Assembly: GCA_036273675.1 (NCBI GenBank)
Contig: DASUHD010000079.1
Coordinates: 42,014-106,013 of the forward strand
Source: DAHUXT01 sp036273675
GTDB taxonomy: Bacteria > Chloroflexota > Ktedonobacteria > Ktedonobacterales > JADMIN01
Reading direction: 5' to 3'
DNA: 64,000 bases
Positions 35,717-43,196 of the stretch are shown piece after piece; within the stretch, counting starts at the first letter, position 1; every line of letters starts with the position of its first letter. The position numbers and the translations under genes are program-made. Under the pieces are notes generated by a model. That model saw only the letters and a list, made by a program, of their open reading frames with translations, did not search any database and had not been told where the DNA came from.

Positions 35717-36124
35717 GCCCACATCCCCAAACTTCGTCGTCGCGGGCAGTTCCCCCTCGATCTGATACCAGTAGTGGCTGGTGGGATTGCCCGCCCGTCC
35801 TGAGATACGCCCGGTCTCCGGCAGCAGCTCGAAGGCGGCCAGCACCGCCTCAGGCGCGTCGCAGTCCACATCCACCAGCCCGCCGCTCGGCTCTCCCGTC
35901 AGGATGCCGATGTTATTGTCCGCCGCGCCCCGAAACCACTTCGGCAGGTCGCCCTCATCCAAGCGCATCTCGGGCCACCGGACAATCGCCACGCTCTTCT
36001 CGCTCGGTCTCACCGGCACGACCCGCCACCCCCGCCGGGTATACGCCCGAGCCGCCGCCAGCATCCCATCGTTTCCCTCGTTCCCATCGATTTTTCCATC
36101 GTCCTTGTCCACCGCCGCGCCCAT
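35717..36124 (-). pseudogene. truncated bifunctional primase-polymerase (Prim-Pol) remnant
   Basis: The N-terminal ~135 residues read like a Prim-Pol domain of phage, plasmid or integrated elements: AARAYTRRGWRVVPVRPSEKS, NNIGILTGEPSGGLVDVDCD (the acidic metal pair) and SGRAGNPTSHYWY. Similarity stops at ~residue 136 exactly where palindromic repeats begin, and no helicase or C-terminal part follows. The ATG at 36124 has GGAGG 6 nt upstream, so it was once a real start. The remnant now reads into the HD hydrolase frame. It is most likely a decayed mobile-element gene. Confidence 0.7.
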
Positions 36125-36230
36125 CGTCATCCTCCACTTTCCACCCACGAAAAGACGGCGCCCCACCATCCCGCGCGCACGATTCTATGCGCACCAGACA
36201 GCGTGGCGCCGTCTTCCGGCTCACCCGCTC

Positions 36231-36274
36231 AACGTCAGCTATAGCAACAAATAACGTCAGCTATAGCAACAAAC
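36231..36274. repeat. two tandem 22-bp direct repeats
   Basis: Unit AACGTCAGCTATAGCAACAA plus AT or AC: copy 1 at 36231-36252, copy 2 at 36253-36274, differing at one base. They lie 107 bp upstream of the primase-remnant start. Such repeats beside replication genes can be iterons or operators; here they may be remnants of that function. Confidence 0.7.
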
Positions 36275-36372
36275 ATAGAACACATGTACGTGTATTACAA
36301 GGCAACGCCGGCAGCGCGCGGACGGACTTTTCCCGATATGCCCGGTAACCGCAGCGGTTGGGGAGCGCTTCT

Positions 36373-36475
36373 GGCCCTCATCCCCCTGCAAGAGAGGGTC
36401 AGGATGACTATTTCGTCGGCGGGCGAGTCTATCGCTGGCTCCCCTCCCTTGTAGGGCGGGGCTGAGGGAGAGGGC
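36373..36475. repeat. inverted pair of GC-rich palindromic repeats (pair 3)
   Basis: A degenerate forward copy at 36373-36406 (CCCTCATCCCCCTGCAAGAGAGGG) and a reverse copy at 36435-36475 (complement GCCCTCTCCCTCAGCCCCGCCC). The spacing is ~29 bp, matching pair 1. It sits between the primase remnant and tRNA-Lys. The 36125-36530 region shows no gene apart from these repeats and the 22-bp repeats. Confidence 0.65.
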
Positions 36476-36530
36476 GGTGGGGCAACTAGAACGCTACGCG
36501 GCGAGAGGAAGAACCAGGACGAAAAATGGG

Positions 36531-36602
36531 TGAGACCGGTGGGATTCGAACCCACGACACGAGGCTTAAAAGGCCCCTGCTCTGCCCCTGAGCTACGGTC
36601 CC
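36531..36602 (-). tRNA. tRNA-Lys (anticodon UUU)
   Basis: 72-nt tRNA on the minus strand from 36602 to 36531. The acceptor stem GGGACCG pairs with CGGTCTC (one G-U), the D-stem is GCTC/GAGC, the anticodon stem is GGGGC/GCCTC with loop CTTTTAA, and the T-arm is GTGGG-TTCGAAT-CCCAC. The discriminator is A and CCA is not encoded. TTTTT follows shortly downstream. tRNA genes are common integration targets, and the primase remnant lies just downstream. Confidence 0.97.
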
Positions 36603-36864
36603 GCAGGTAATGGCCAATGGCCACTGGCGCCAACGCGCACGTCCTGTAGCATAGCACGCCGCCAGCCGTGCCGCAAGGCCAGCGCGCGCCACCGCTCGCT
36701 CGTCGCGCTGTGATACACTGAGGCACCGAGCATAGACAGCCCGCCAGCCACTATCAGCGAACCTACCGCCATACTCCAACGCGGTAGCAAACAATGCGTA
36801 TACATAATAGCGAGCAGAGAGCCAGAGCCTCCGCCTCAACCATCATGATAAGGAGATGTTCAGC

Positions 36865-37902
36865 ATGGGTTTCTTCGGGCATTCACGCGACGAACAGCGC
36901 GCCGATGATATATTATCCGCCCGCGACTTACAGACGCTTGACGACTATTCAAAGCGCATTATCAGCGTCGTAGACCTCGTCGGCCAGGCCGTTGTACAGA
37001 TAGGCGTCACCAAGGTCGTTGGCTCCTCACCCTTCGGCGGCGGCCAGCTCGCCCAGGGCGCCGGGTCGGGCGTCATCATCGCGCCCGACGGCTACATCCT
37101 GACCAACAGTCATGTCGTCGATGGCGCGCGCGAGGTCATGGTCACACTGGCCGATGGGCATGACGTGCGCGGCGAGGTTCGCGGGCAGGATCCCGACTCC
37201 GACGTCGCCGTCGTCCGCATCTCCGCGCCAGCCGGTGTCGGACTCAAGGCGGCCAGGCTCGGCGACTCTGACAAACTCAGGGTAGGGCAGCTGGTCGTTG
37301 CGATTGGCAGCCCGGTCGGCCTGCAAAGCACCGTAACCGCTGGCATCGTCAGCGCCCTTCACCGCACCCTGCCCGGCTACGGCGGCCAGTTGATCGAGGA
37401 TATCATCCAGACCGACGCCGCCGTCAACCCCGGCAACTCTGGCGGGCCGCTCGTAGACTCCTCCGGCGCGGTCATCGGCATCAACGTGGCGGTCGTCCAG
37501 CAGGCGCAGGGCCTCTCGTTCGCCATCCCGATCAATACCGTGAACTGGGTCGCGTCGCGCCTGATGAAAGACGGCGAGGTGCGTCGCCCCGTCATGGGCG
37601 TCGCGCTTCAGTCAGGCACACTGCCGCAGTCGCTCCGCAACAAGTTCCACACCGAGAAAGAGATGGCCGTCCAGGTCGTGCAGGTCGTCAACGGCGGCCC
37701 GGCCCAGCGCGCGGGCATCCAGCCGGGCGACATCATCTACAAACTGGATAATCACAGCGTCGGCACCGCAACAGATGTGCGCCATTACCTAGAGCGGCTG
37801 AGCGACGGCGCCGAGATCCGCGTCGGGCTGATCCGGCTCTCCAACAATGGGCCACAGGAGGCTGAAGCGAAGGTCACGCTGCGCGTCGTGGCGCGGCGCT
37901 AG
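36865..37902 (+). CDS. HtrA/DegP-type serine protease with PDZ domain
   Basis: ~345-aa trypsin-fold protease. The catalytic triad is present: His83 (TNSHVV), Asp113 (SDVAVV), Ser192 (NPGNSGGPL). One PDZ domain covers ~245-340 (MAVQVVQVVNGGPAQRAGIQPGDIIYKLDN). There is no signal peptide or N-terminal TM (MGFFGHSRDEQRADD), unlike most HtrA proteins, so it is predicted cytoplasmic or released by another route. AAGGAG lies 9 nt upstream of the ATG at 36865; an in-frame ATG at 36856 is closer to the SD and less likely. Its 3' end overlaps the convergent gene by 4 nt. Confidence 0.92.
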   Translation: MGFFGHSRDEQRADDILSARDLQTLDDYSKRIISVVDLVGQAVVQIGVTKVVGSSPFGGGQLAQGAGSGVIIAPDGYILTNSHVVDGAREVMVTLADGHDVRGEVRGQDPDSDVAVVRISAPAGVGLKAARLGDSDKLRVGQLVVAIGSPVGLQSTVTAGIVSALHRTLPGYGGQLIEDIIQTDAAVNPGNSGGPLVDSSGAVIGINVAVVQQAQGLSFAIPINTVNWVASRLMKDGEVRRPVMGVALQSGTLPQSLRNKFHTEKEMAVQVVQVVNGGPAQRAGIQPGDIIYKLDNHSVGTATDVRHYLERLSDGAEIRVGLIRLSNNGPQEAEAKVTLRVVARR

Positions 37903-39098
37903 CCCTCGGCGGCCACGTCACAGGTTATGTCATACGTGAAGTGGCGGCGTACCTGGCGATACGTCCCCGGCTGAAGCGGTGGCGGCTCGATACCCGTCCC
38001 ACGGTCCGTCCCATGCGGCCAGGCGGTGATGCGCCACTGCTCCAGCGGGATGCGCCGGGTCGCCTGCCACTGTTCCGCCGCCGCTACAATCTGGCGCTCG
38101 GCCTCGCGTCCGCCGAACGAGACCAGCATCGGCAGACGCGCGGCGAAGATGCTGAGTGACGGGCCATCCGCGCCCTCCGCATAGACGCCATAGCGAATCC
38201 GTGGGCGCACAAACGAGCGGCGATGCGCGTCGGGGCCAAGCACCACCAGCCGCAGGCCGCGCAGGCCCAGCCAGGGGACCAGGCTGGGGTCGGTCATAAA
38301 ATGCAGCTTGCGGCGGGGGTGAGCGGCCAGCAGCGCCCTGATTGGCCCGGCAAGCCGCTCGGCGTCGTCGCTACCCAGACTCAGGCCATTGCCCAGCGAA
38401 ATCCATTGCATCGCGCTCTTCTCAGCGCCGCGCAGCCGCATGAAGCCGCACGGCGCCAGCGACTCGCTATGCAACGCCCCGCCATGCTTACGGAACGCGA
38501 CGCTGGCATCCGACATCCCCAGCCAGAGCGGCAACGCCAGCAGCCCGCCCTCGGCAAGCTGCTCGTACCATGCGGGCGTCACATCCGTCGCACCCACCGT
38601 CAGCTCGATGCGGTCGTAGGGCGCGTCCTCCGGCCAGCCCGCCGCCCCATCCGCCGCAATCACGCGCACGCGGCCATACCTGGCGGCGTCCAGATGCGCG
38701 CGCGCCTCGGCGGCGATCTCCTCGCCAATATCCACCGTCGTGACGTGACCAGTCGGCCCGGCTAGCTCCGCCAGCAGCGCCGCGTTATAGCCCGTACCCG
38801 CGCCAATCTCCAGCACGCGCATGCCAGGCTCGACGGCAAGCTGTTGGAGCATAATGGCGACAATTGCGGGCTGCGAGGCCGAGCTGATTGGCACGCCATC
38901 CTCCTCGTGGGTGAGGATCGCGTTGTCGCTGTAGGCCGCTTCGAGCGGCGCGTCAGGCAGAAAGAGGTGGCGCGGGACCGTACACATCGCCCGCTCGACC
39001 GCGTCATCGCGCAGCACACCATCGCGCCGCAGCTTCTCCACGAGCGCCTGGCGCAGTTCATCGGGTGTCGGGCTATTCGATTCTATCGGTGCGGACAT
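37899..39098 (-). CDS. protein-L-isoaspartate O-methyltransferase-like protein with C-terminal extension
   Basis: 399 aa. Residues ~15-215 match PCMT: RHLFLPDAPLEAAYSD, GVPISSASQPAIVA, the AdoMet loop RVLEIGAGTGYNAALLA and YDRIELTVGATDV. These enzymes methylate isoaspartyl residues for repair. The C-terminal ~185 residues (from ~GFMRLRGAEKSAMQW) are an added domain of unknown function, so the substrate may differ. GGAG lies 7 nt upstream of the ATG. The first 26 nt overlap the 3' end of purL, so translation is probably coupled to it. Confidence 0.86.
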   Translation of the reverse strand: MSAPIESNSPTPDELRQALVEKLRRDGVLRDDAVERAMCTVPRHLFLPDAPLEAAYSDNAILTHEEDGVPISSASQPAIVAIMLQQLAVEPGMRVLEIGAGTGYNAALLAELAGPTGHVTTVDIGEEIAAEARAHLDAARYGRVRVIAADGAAGWPEDAPYDRIELTVGATDVTPAWYEQLAEGGLLALPLWLGMSDASVAFRKHGGALHSESLAPCGFMRLRGAEKSAMQWISLGNGLSLGSDDAERLAGPIRALLAAHPRRKLHFMTDPSLVPWLGLRGLRLVVLGPDAHRRSFVRPRIRYGVYAEGADGPSLSIFAARLPMLVSFGGREAERQIVAAAEQWQATRRIPLEQWRITAWPHGTDRGTGIEPPPLQPGTYRQVRRHFTYDITCDVAAEG

Positions 39099-41400
39099 GC
39101 GCCTGCTCCGCTTCCGGTGTCTCGCCCACCTGCCGGAACCCGTTCCGCCAGGCGGAATACATCACGTCAATGGGCGCGTCGAGCAGCGGCGAGAACGCCA
39201 GCCGGTCGCCGCCGACGACGCCCAGGCGCGTCAGCAGCATGCCGTGCGATTCCGCCAGCTCGGTCAGCGCATCCCAGTTCTCGGGCGCGGCAGAGAGCAC
39301 GATGCGTGAGGGCGCCTCGCCAAAGAGCAGCGCCATCGTCGCCAGCGGATCGCCCGTCAACTGCTCGGGCAGTTGCAGCTCGCCGCGCATGCCCAAACGC
39401 GACCAGATGCAGCACTCCGCCAGCGCCACCCCCAGCCCGCCATCCGAGCAATCGTGCGCGCTACGCAGCAGGTTCGCGGCGCTCGCGTCCAACACCACCT
39501 GCTGCACCGCGCGCTCGACCTCCAGATCGAGCTGCGGCGGACGGCCCGCCCGCGTCGCGTGAAGCTCCGCCAGATAGCTGCCGCCGCCGAGGGTATCGGG
39601 CGTCACCACCCATGGCCCCAGCACGCCAACAATGTCACCCTCCGCCTGGAACGCGCTCGGCGTCGGCTCATGTCCCTCCAACAGCCCGACCATGCCGACG
39701 ACCGGCGTCGGATAGATCGCCGCGCCAAAGCTCTCGTTGTAGAGGCTGACGTTGCCAGAAATTACCGGCGTTTCGAGGATACGCGCGGCGGCGGCCATAC
39801 CGTCTATCGCCCGCGACATCTGATAATAGACCGTCGGCTTCTCGGGATTGCCGAAGTTGAGACAATTGGTGAGGGCAAGCGGCGTCGCCCCGGTGCAGAC
39901 GATGTTGCGCGCCGCCTCGGCGACGGCCAGCGCCCCACCGTTGAACGGGTCGAGCCAGGTTAACCGCCCGTTGCCGTCGGTCGTGAGCGCCAGATACTTG
40001 CCCGTCTCGCGGTCGGCGGCATCGCGCACGCGCAGGACCGCGGCGTCACTCCCCGGCCCCAGCGCCGTGTTCGCGCCGACCATCGTGTCGTAGGTGCGAT
40101 AGACATCCTCACGGCTGCACAGATCGTGCGAGCCAAGCAGCGCCAGCAACGCATCAAGGGGAGATGGCAGCCTATCAGCCAGCGATGCCGGATCGAACTG
40201 CCACAACTCCGCCAGTTCGGGCGGCTCCTCGCCGTCACGAACGTAGGCAGGTACCTCATCGGTCAGCAGGCGCGTGCCTACCTCGGCCACAACGTGATTC
40301 CCCTCACGCACGCGAATCACCGGATCATCCACGACCGCGCCGACCACATCCGAACGCAGCCCCCAGCGGGCAAAGAGCGCGCGCACGTCGTCTTCATGGC
40401 CCTTGCGCGCGATGACCAGCATGCGCTCCTGTGACTCCGAGAGCATCATCTCGTACGGCGTCATGCCCGACTCGCGGCGCGGCGCCTTCGCGACATCGAG
40501 ATCGATGCCAGACTGCCCCTTGTGCGCGCTCTCGACGGTGGAGCTGGTCAGCCCGGCAGCGCCAAGGTCCTGCATGCCGACGATCCAGCCGGTATCGCGC
40601 AGTTCCAGGCAGGCCTCCATCAGCAGCTTCTCGGTGAACGGGTCGCCCACCTGGACGGCAGGCCGCCGCTCCTCCGACGCCTCATCCAGCTCGACTGAGG
40701 CGAACGTCGCGCCGTGGATGCCGTCGCGCCCGGTGGCGGCGCCTACCAGTAGGACAGGATTGCCCGCGCCGCTCGCCTTCGCTGGAATCAACTTGCCCAC
40801 CTCGATCAGCCCGACGCACATCGCGTTGACTAGTGGATTGCCGCTATACGACTCATCGAAGTAGATTTCGCCACCGACAGTGGGAATGCCGAGGCAGTTG
40901 CCATAGCCGCCAATCCCGCCGACGATGCCGGAGAACAGATAGCGGTTGCGCGGATCGCTCAATGGGCCAAAGCGCAGCGAGTCGAGCAGGGCAATGGGGC
41001 GCGCGCCCATCGTGAAGATGTCGCGGACAATGCCGCCGACGCCGGTCGCCGCGCCCTGATATGGCTCGATGGCGCTGGGGTGATTGTGGCTTTCGATCTT
41101 CATCACCACCGCCAGCCCGTCGCCAATATCCACCGCGCCCGCGTTCTCCTCGCCCGCCTTGACGAGAATGCGCGGGCTACTGATTGGGAAGCGCTTGAGC
41201 AGTGGACGGCTGTTTTTATAGCCGCAGTGCTCGCTCCACATCGCCCCGAATAGCCCCAGCTCGACCGGGTTGGGCGCGCGGCCCAGCAACCCGACGATCT
41301 GCGCATACTCGGCGCGGGAGAGCGCGACCTCATCCAGCGCCCGCTGTTCAATCGCGGCGGCAAGATCATCGGGCTTGTGGGCAGGCATATCGGCAGGCAC
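39073..41400 (-). CDS. purL: phosphoribosylformylglycinamidine synthase subunit PurL
   Basis: ATP-dependent amidation of FGAR to FGAM in purine synthesis; the large subunit of a PurLQS complex (PurQ and PurS are not in this window). ~775 aa with family motifs: FGAMWSEHCGYKNSR, AVVMKIESHNHPSAIEPY, GATGVGGIVRDIFTMGARPIA (read across the frame), DLGAAGLTSSTVESA and LLTDEVPA. The start is GTG at 41400 because GAGGAG lies 6 nt upstream; the ATG at 41388 and a GTG-less extension to 41490 are weaker. purC is at 61095-61991. Confidence 0.94.
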   Translation of the reverse strand: MPADMPAHKPDDLAAAIEQRALDEVALSRAEYAQIVGLLGRAPNPVELGLFGAMWSEHCGYKNSRPLLKRFPISSPRILVKAGEENAGAVDIGDGLAVVMKIESHNHPSAIEPYQGAATGVGGIVRDIFTMGARPIALLDSLRFGPLSDPRNRYLFSGIVGGIGGYGNCLGIPTVGGEIYFDESYSGNPLVNAMCVGLIEVGKLIPAKASGAGNPVLLVGAATGRDGIHGATFASVELDEASEERRPAVQVGDPFTEKLLMEACLELRDTGWIVGMQDLGAAGLTSSTVESAHKGQSGIDLDVAKAPRRESGMTPYEMMLSESQERMLVIARKGHEDDVRALFARWGLRSDVVGAVVDDPVIRVREGNHVVAEVGTRLLTDEVPAYVRDGEEPPELAELWQFDPASLADRLPSPLDALLALLGSHDLCSREDVYRTYDTMVGANTALGPGSDAAVLRVRDAADRETGKYLALTTDGNGRLTWLDPFNGGALAVAEAARNIVCTGATPLALTNCLNFGNPEKPTVYYQMSRAIDGMAAAARILETPVISGNVSLYNESFGAAIYPTPVVGMVGLLEGHEPTPSAFQAEGDIVGVLGPWVVTPDTLGGGSYLAELHATRAGRPPQLDLEVERAVQQVVLDASAANLLRSAHDCSDGGLGVALAECCIWSRLGMRGELQLPEQLTGDPLATMALLFGEAPSRIVLSAAPENWDALTELAESHGMLLTRLGVVGGDRLAFSPLLDAPIDVMYSAWRNGFRQVGETPEAEQAHVRTDRIE

Positions 41401-41486
41401 GTATGGCTCCTCGCTGGCTGGCTGAAATGTTGCGGCGTCGGATGCGCGCGTCGCCCTGATTATACCAGCCGCTACGGTTCGCCCGC

Positions 41487-41801
41487 TCATGTCGTCGTAT
41501 CGTCGTGCGCCAGCAAATCCGGATTATGCTTGGCGATTTCCCCCAAGCGCCCATGTAGCCATCGTTCGACGCCAAGGCGGTGGGCGCGCGCCTCTAGCTC
41601 ATGCATAACATCTTCGACAGGGATCTCGCCGCGGTCTAGTCTGTCAAACTGTAGCGGCAGATTATGTAACAGGTCAGCAAGGACAAATACCGCCCTATTG
41701 TCGTTTTCATATCCCAGGAGCCGAACTTCGATCAGTGCATCGAAGAGAAGTCGGTAAAGTACGCGCTTCGTCGGCGTAGGAAGTGCCGTGTCATCTGTCA
41801 T
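41487..41801 (-). CDS. small hypothetical protein
   Basis: 104-aa soluble protein of no recognised family. It contains KRVLYRLLFDALIEVRLLG, the helical segment VFVLADLLHNLPLQ and a charged C-terminal half. The helical character could suit a small adaptor or regulator. The stop lies 86 bp upstream of the purL start, on the same strand, so cotranscription is possible. No clear RBS precedes the ATG at 41801, and function is unknown. Confidence 0.6.
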   Translation of the reverse strand: MTDDTALPTPTKRVLYRLLFDALIEVRLLGYENDNRAVFVLADLLHNLPLQFDRLDRGEIPVEDVMHELEARAHRLGVERWLHGRLGEIAKHNPDLLAHDDTTT

Positions 41802-41882
41802 TGGAGAAGCAACGCTTTCTTGCTGGACATGCCGGTGTGAACCCGATTCGCAGATCGCTACGGATAATCATCTCAAATGAAG

Positions 41883-41926
41883 TGGCGCCTGCCATTGTGA
41901 TTCGACAGTACAAAACGCAGGCGCCA
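41883..41926. promoter_or_regulatory. inverted repeat in divergent intergenic region
   Basis: Perfect 10-bp arms TGGCGCCTGC (41883-41892) and GCAGGCGCCA (41917-41926) with a 24-bp spacer. They lie between the leftward hypothetical gene and the rightward secreted-protein gene. The arms could be two half-sites of an operator or a hairpin in the 5' leader; the spacer is too long for a standard terminator. Confidence 0.4.
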
Positions 41927-42057
41927 GTGTGATCGTCTTCACAGTTCGCCGAATTAGCATCTCAAGCGGGAACACCTGGGATACAAAGTGAATCTACATC
42001 TATGGAATCACCTTTTTTTCTTCGTCTGTTCGCTATGGGGAGTGGAGGAGATTTGAT

Positions 42058-43101
42058 ATGTTCTGGCGTCGCATTCTTGGAACATTCATCGTAGCGTTCG
42101 CCGCCGTAGTGAGCCTGGCTGGCACGACAGGCGTCGCCCAGGCGTCGCCACGCACCGCGTTTGGCCAGCCAACCGAGGGAACAAAGGTCATTCTGGATGA
42201 CACGAGCATCGATGGGCCAGCCATGGCGACAACCTATGCGCCCGCGATGGCGCTAGCCTGGGTCGGCACGGACGCGAGCCACCATCTCAATATCATGACG
42301 AGCAGCGATGGGTTGCACTACGGCAACAAACACATCCTGCCCGAATTATCGCTCTGGCGCCCAGCGATTGCGTTCGTCGACAGCGGTCGCGGCGCACCCT
42401 ATGGCATGATCGTGCTGGCCTGGACCGGCACGGACGCGAATCACACACTCAACGTCGAGTTCATCAAGACGCCAGACTTCACCGTCACCCGCAAGGTCAT
42501 CCTCTGGGGCGAGACGAGCTTTACCGCTCCGGCGCTGGCCACCGTCAATAGCGATCTCTATTCGGACGTGTATCTCTCCTGGGCTGGAAACGATAGCGCA
42601 CGCACGGTCAATGTGATGCACCTGACGACCAACTCTGACACGACGGACAAGCATACGCTGTGGGGATGGAGCAGCATCTCGCGGCCAAATCTCTCCCGGT
42701 CTCTCAATGACGGACTGATTCTTTCCTGGACGGGAACCAACCACAACATCTACTTCGCAACCGCACAGGAAGGCGCTAACTTCATCATGCCAGACGCCTC
42801 GCCGCTGAGCCGACAAACCGACTGGGCGCCGACCATGATCGGCTTCGACGCGACGGCGCTGCCAAGCCACTGGCTGGCCTGGGCTGGCAACGGCACATCG
42901 CCCACGGGCAACGTGAACGTGCAATACACCCAGAGCTATCCCGGCTGGAGCGACACGAACTCGTCGGCGTCGCTGGACGAGACCGCGATCTCAAGCCCGG
43001 CGCTCGCCTACAACGGCGACGGCACAACGCGCCAGGTGTTAATCGGGTGGGCCGGTACCGATCAGGATAATCACCTGAATGTCGCCGTCATCTCTGTCTG
43101 A
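42058..43101 (+). CDS. secreted protein with six W-(A/T)G-T/N-D repeats
   Basis: 347 aa with a cleavable signal peptide (MFWRRILGTF...VAQAS, cleavage near 30). The mature part holds six related blocks spaced about 50 residues apart, each with a Trp-Xaa-Gly core: AWVGTDASHHLN (67-78), AWTGTDANHTLN, SWAGNDSARTVN, SWTGTNHNIYFA, AWAGNGTSPTGNVN and GWAGTDQDNHLN (~330-341). Six such blades suggest a beta-propeller-like fold. The ligand is unknown: sugar binding or a surface role is plausible but not shown. GTGGAGGAG lies 7 nt upstream of the ATG. Confidence 0.7.
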   Translation: MFWRRILGTFIVAFAAVVSLAGTTGVAQASPRTAFGQPTEGTKVILDDTSIDGPAMATTYAPAMALAWVGTDASHHLNIMTSSDGLHYGNKHILPELSLWRPAIAFVDSGRGAPYGMIVLAWTGTDANHTLNVEFIKTPDFTVTRKVILWGETSFTAPALATVNSDLYSDVYLSWAGNDSARTVNVMHLTTNSDTTDKHTLWGWSSISRPNLSRSLNDGLILSWTGTNHNIYFATAQEGANFIMPDASPLSRQTDWAPTMIGFDATALPSHWLAWAGNGTSPTGNVNVQYTQSYPGWSDTNSSASLDETAISSPALAYNGDGTTRQVLIGWAGTDQDNHLNVAVISV

Positions 43102-43148
43102 CGGCTGACCGCTACAATCAGCTGGTCGATCGGTCTGACTACGCTGTT

Positions 43149-43193
43149 GGACTGCCGCGCTGGCCCTGGAAGACCGGCCAGATGCGGCAGTCC
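43149..43193. terminator. long bidirectional hairpin
   Basis: Perfect outer stem of 10 bp (GGACTGCCGC at 43149-43158 against 43184-43193) plus an inner stem CTGGCC/GGCCAG (43160-43165 / 43176-43181). It sits between the convergent secreted-protein and ROK genes. No T run, but strong pairing. Confidence 0.6.
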
Positions 43194-43196
43194 TGT

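Noticed and set aside
34829..36169. A single 446-aa 'primase-HD' gene
   Set aside because: The frame crosses palindromic and tandem repeats and the HD domain has its own normal N-terminus, so I treat it as a remnant plus a separate gene.
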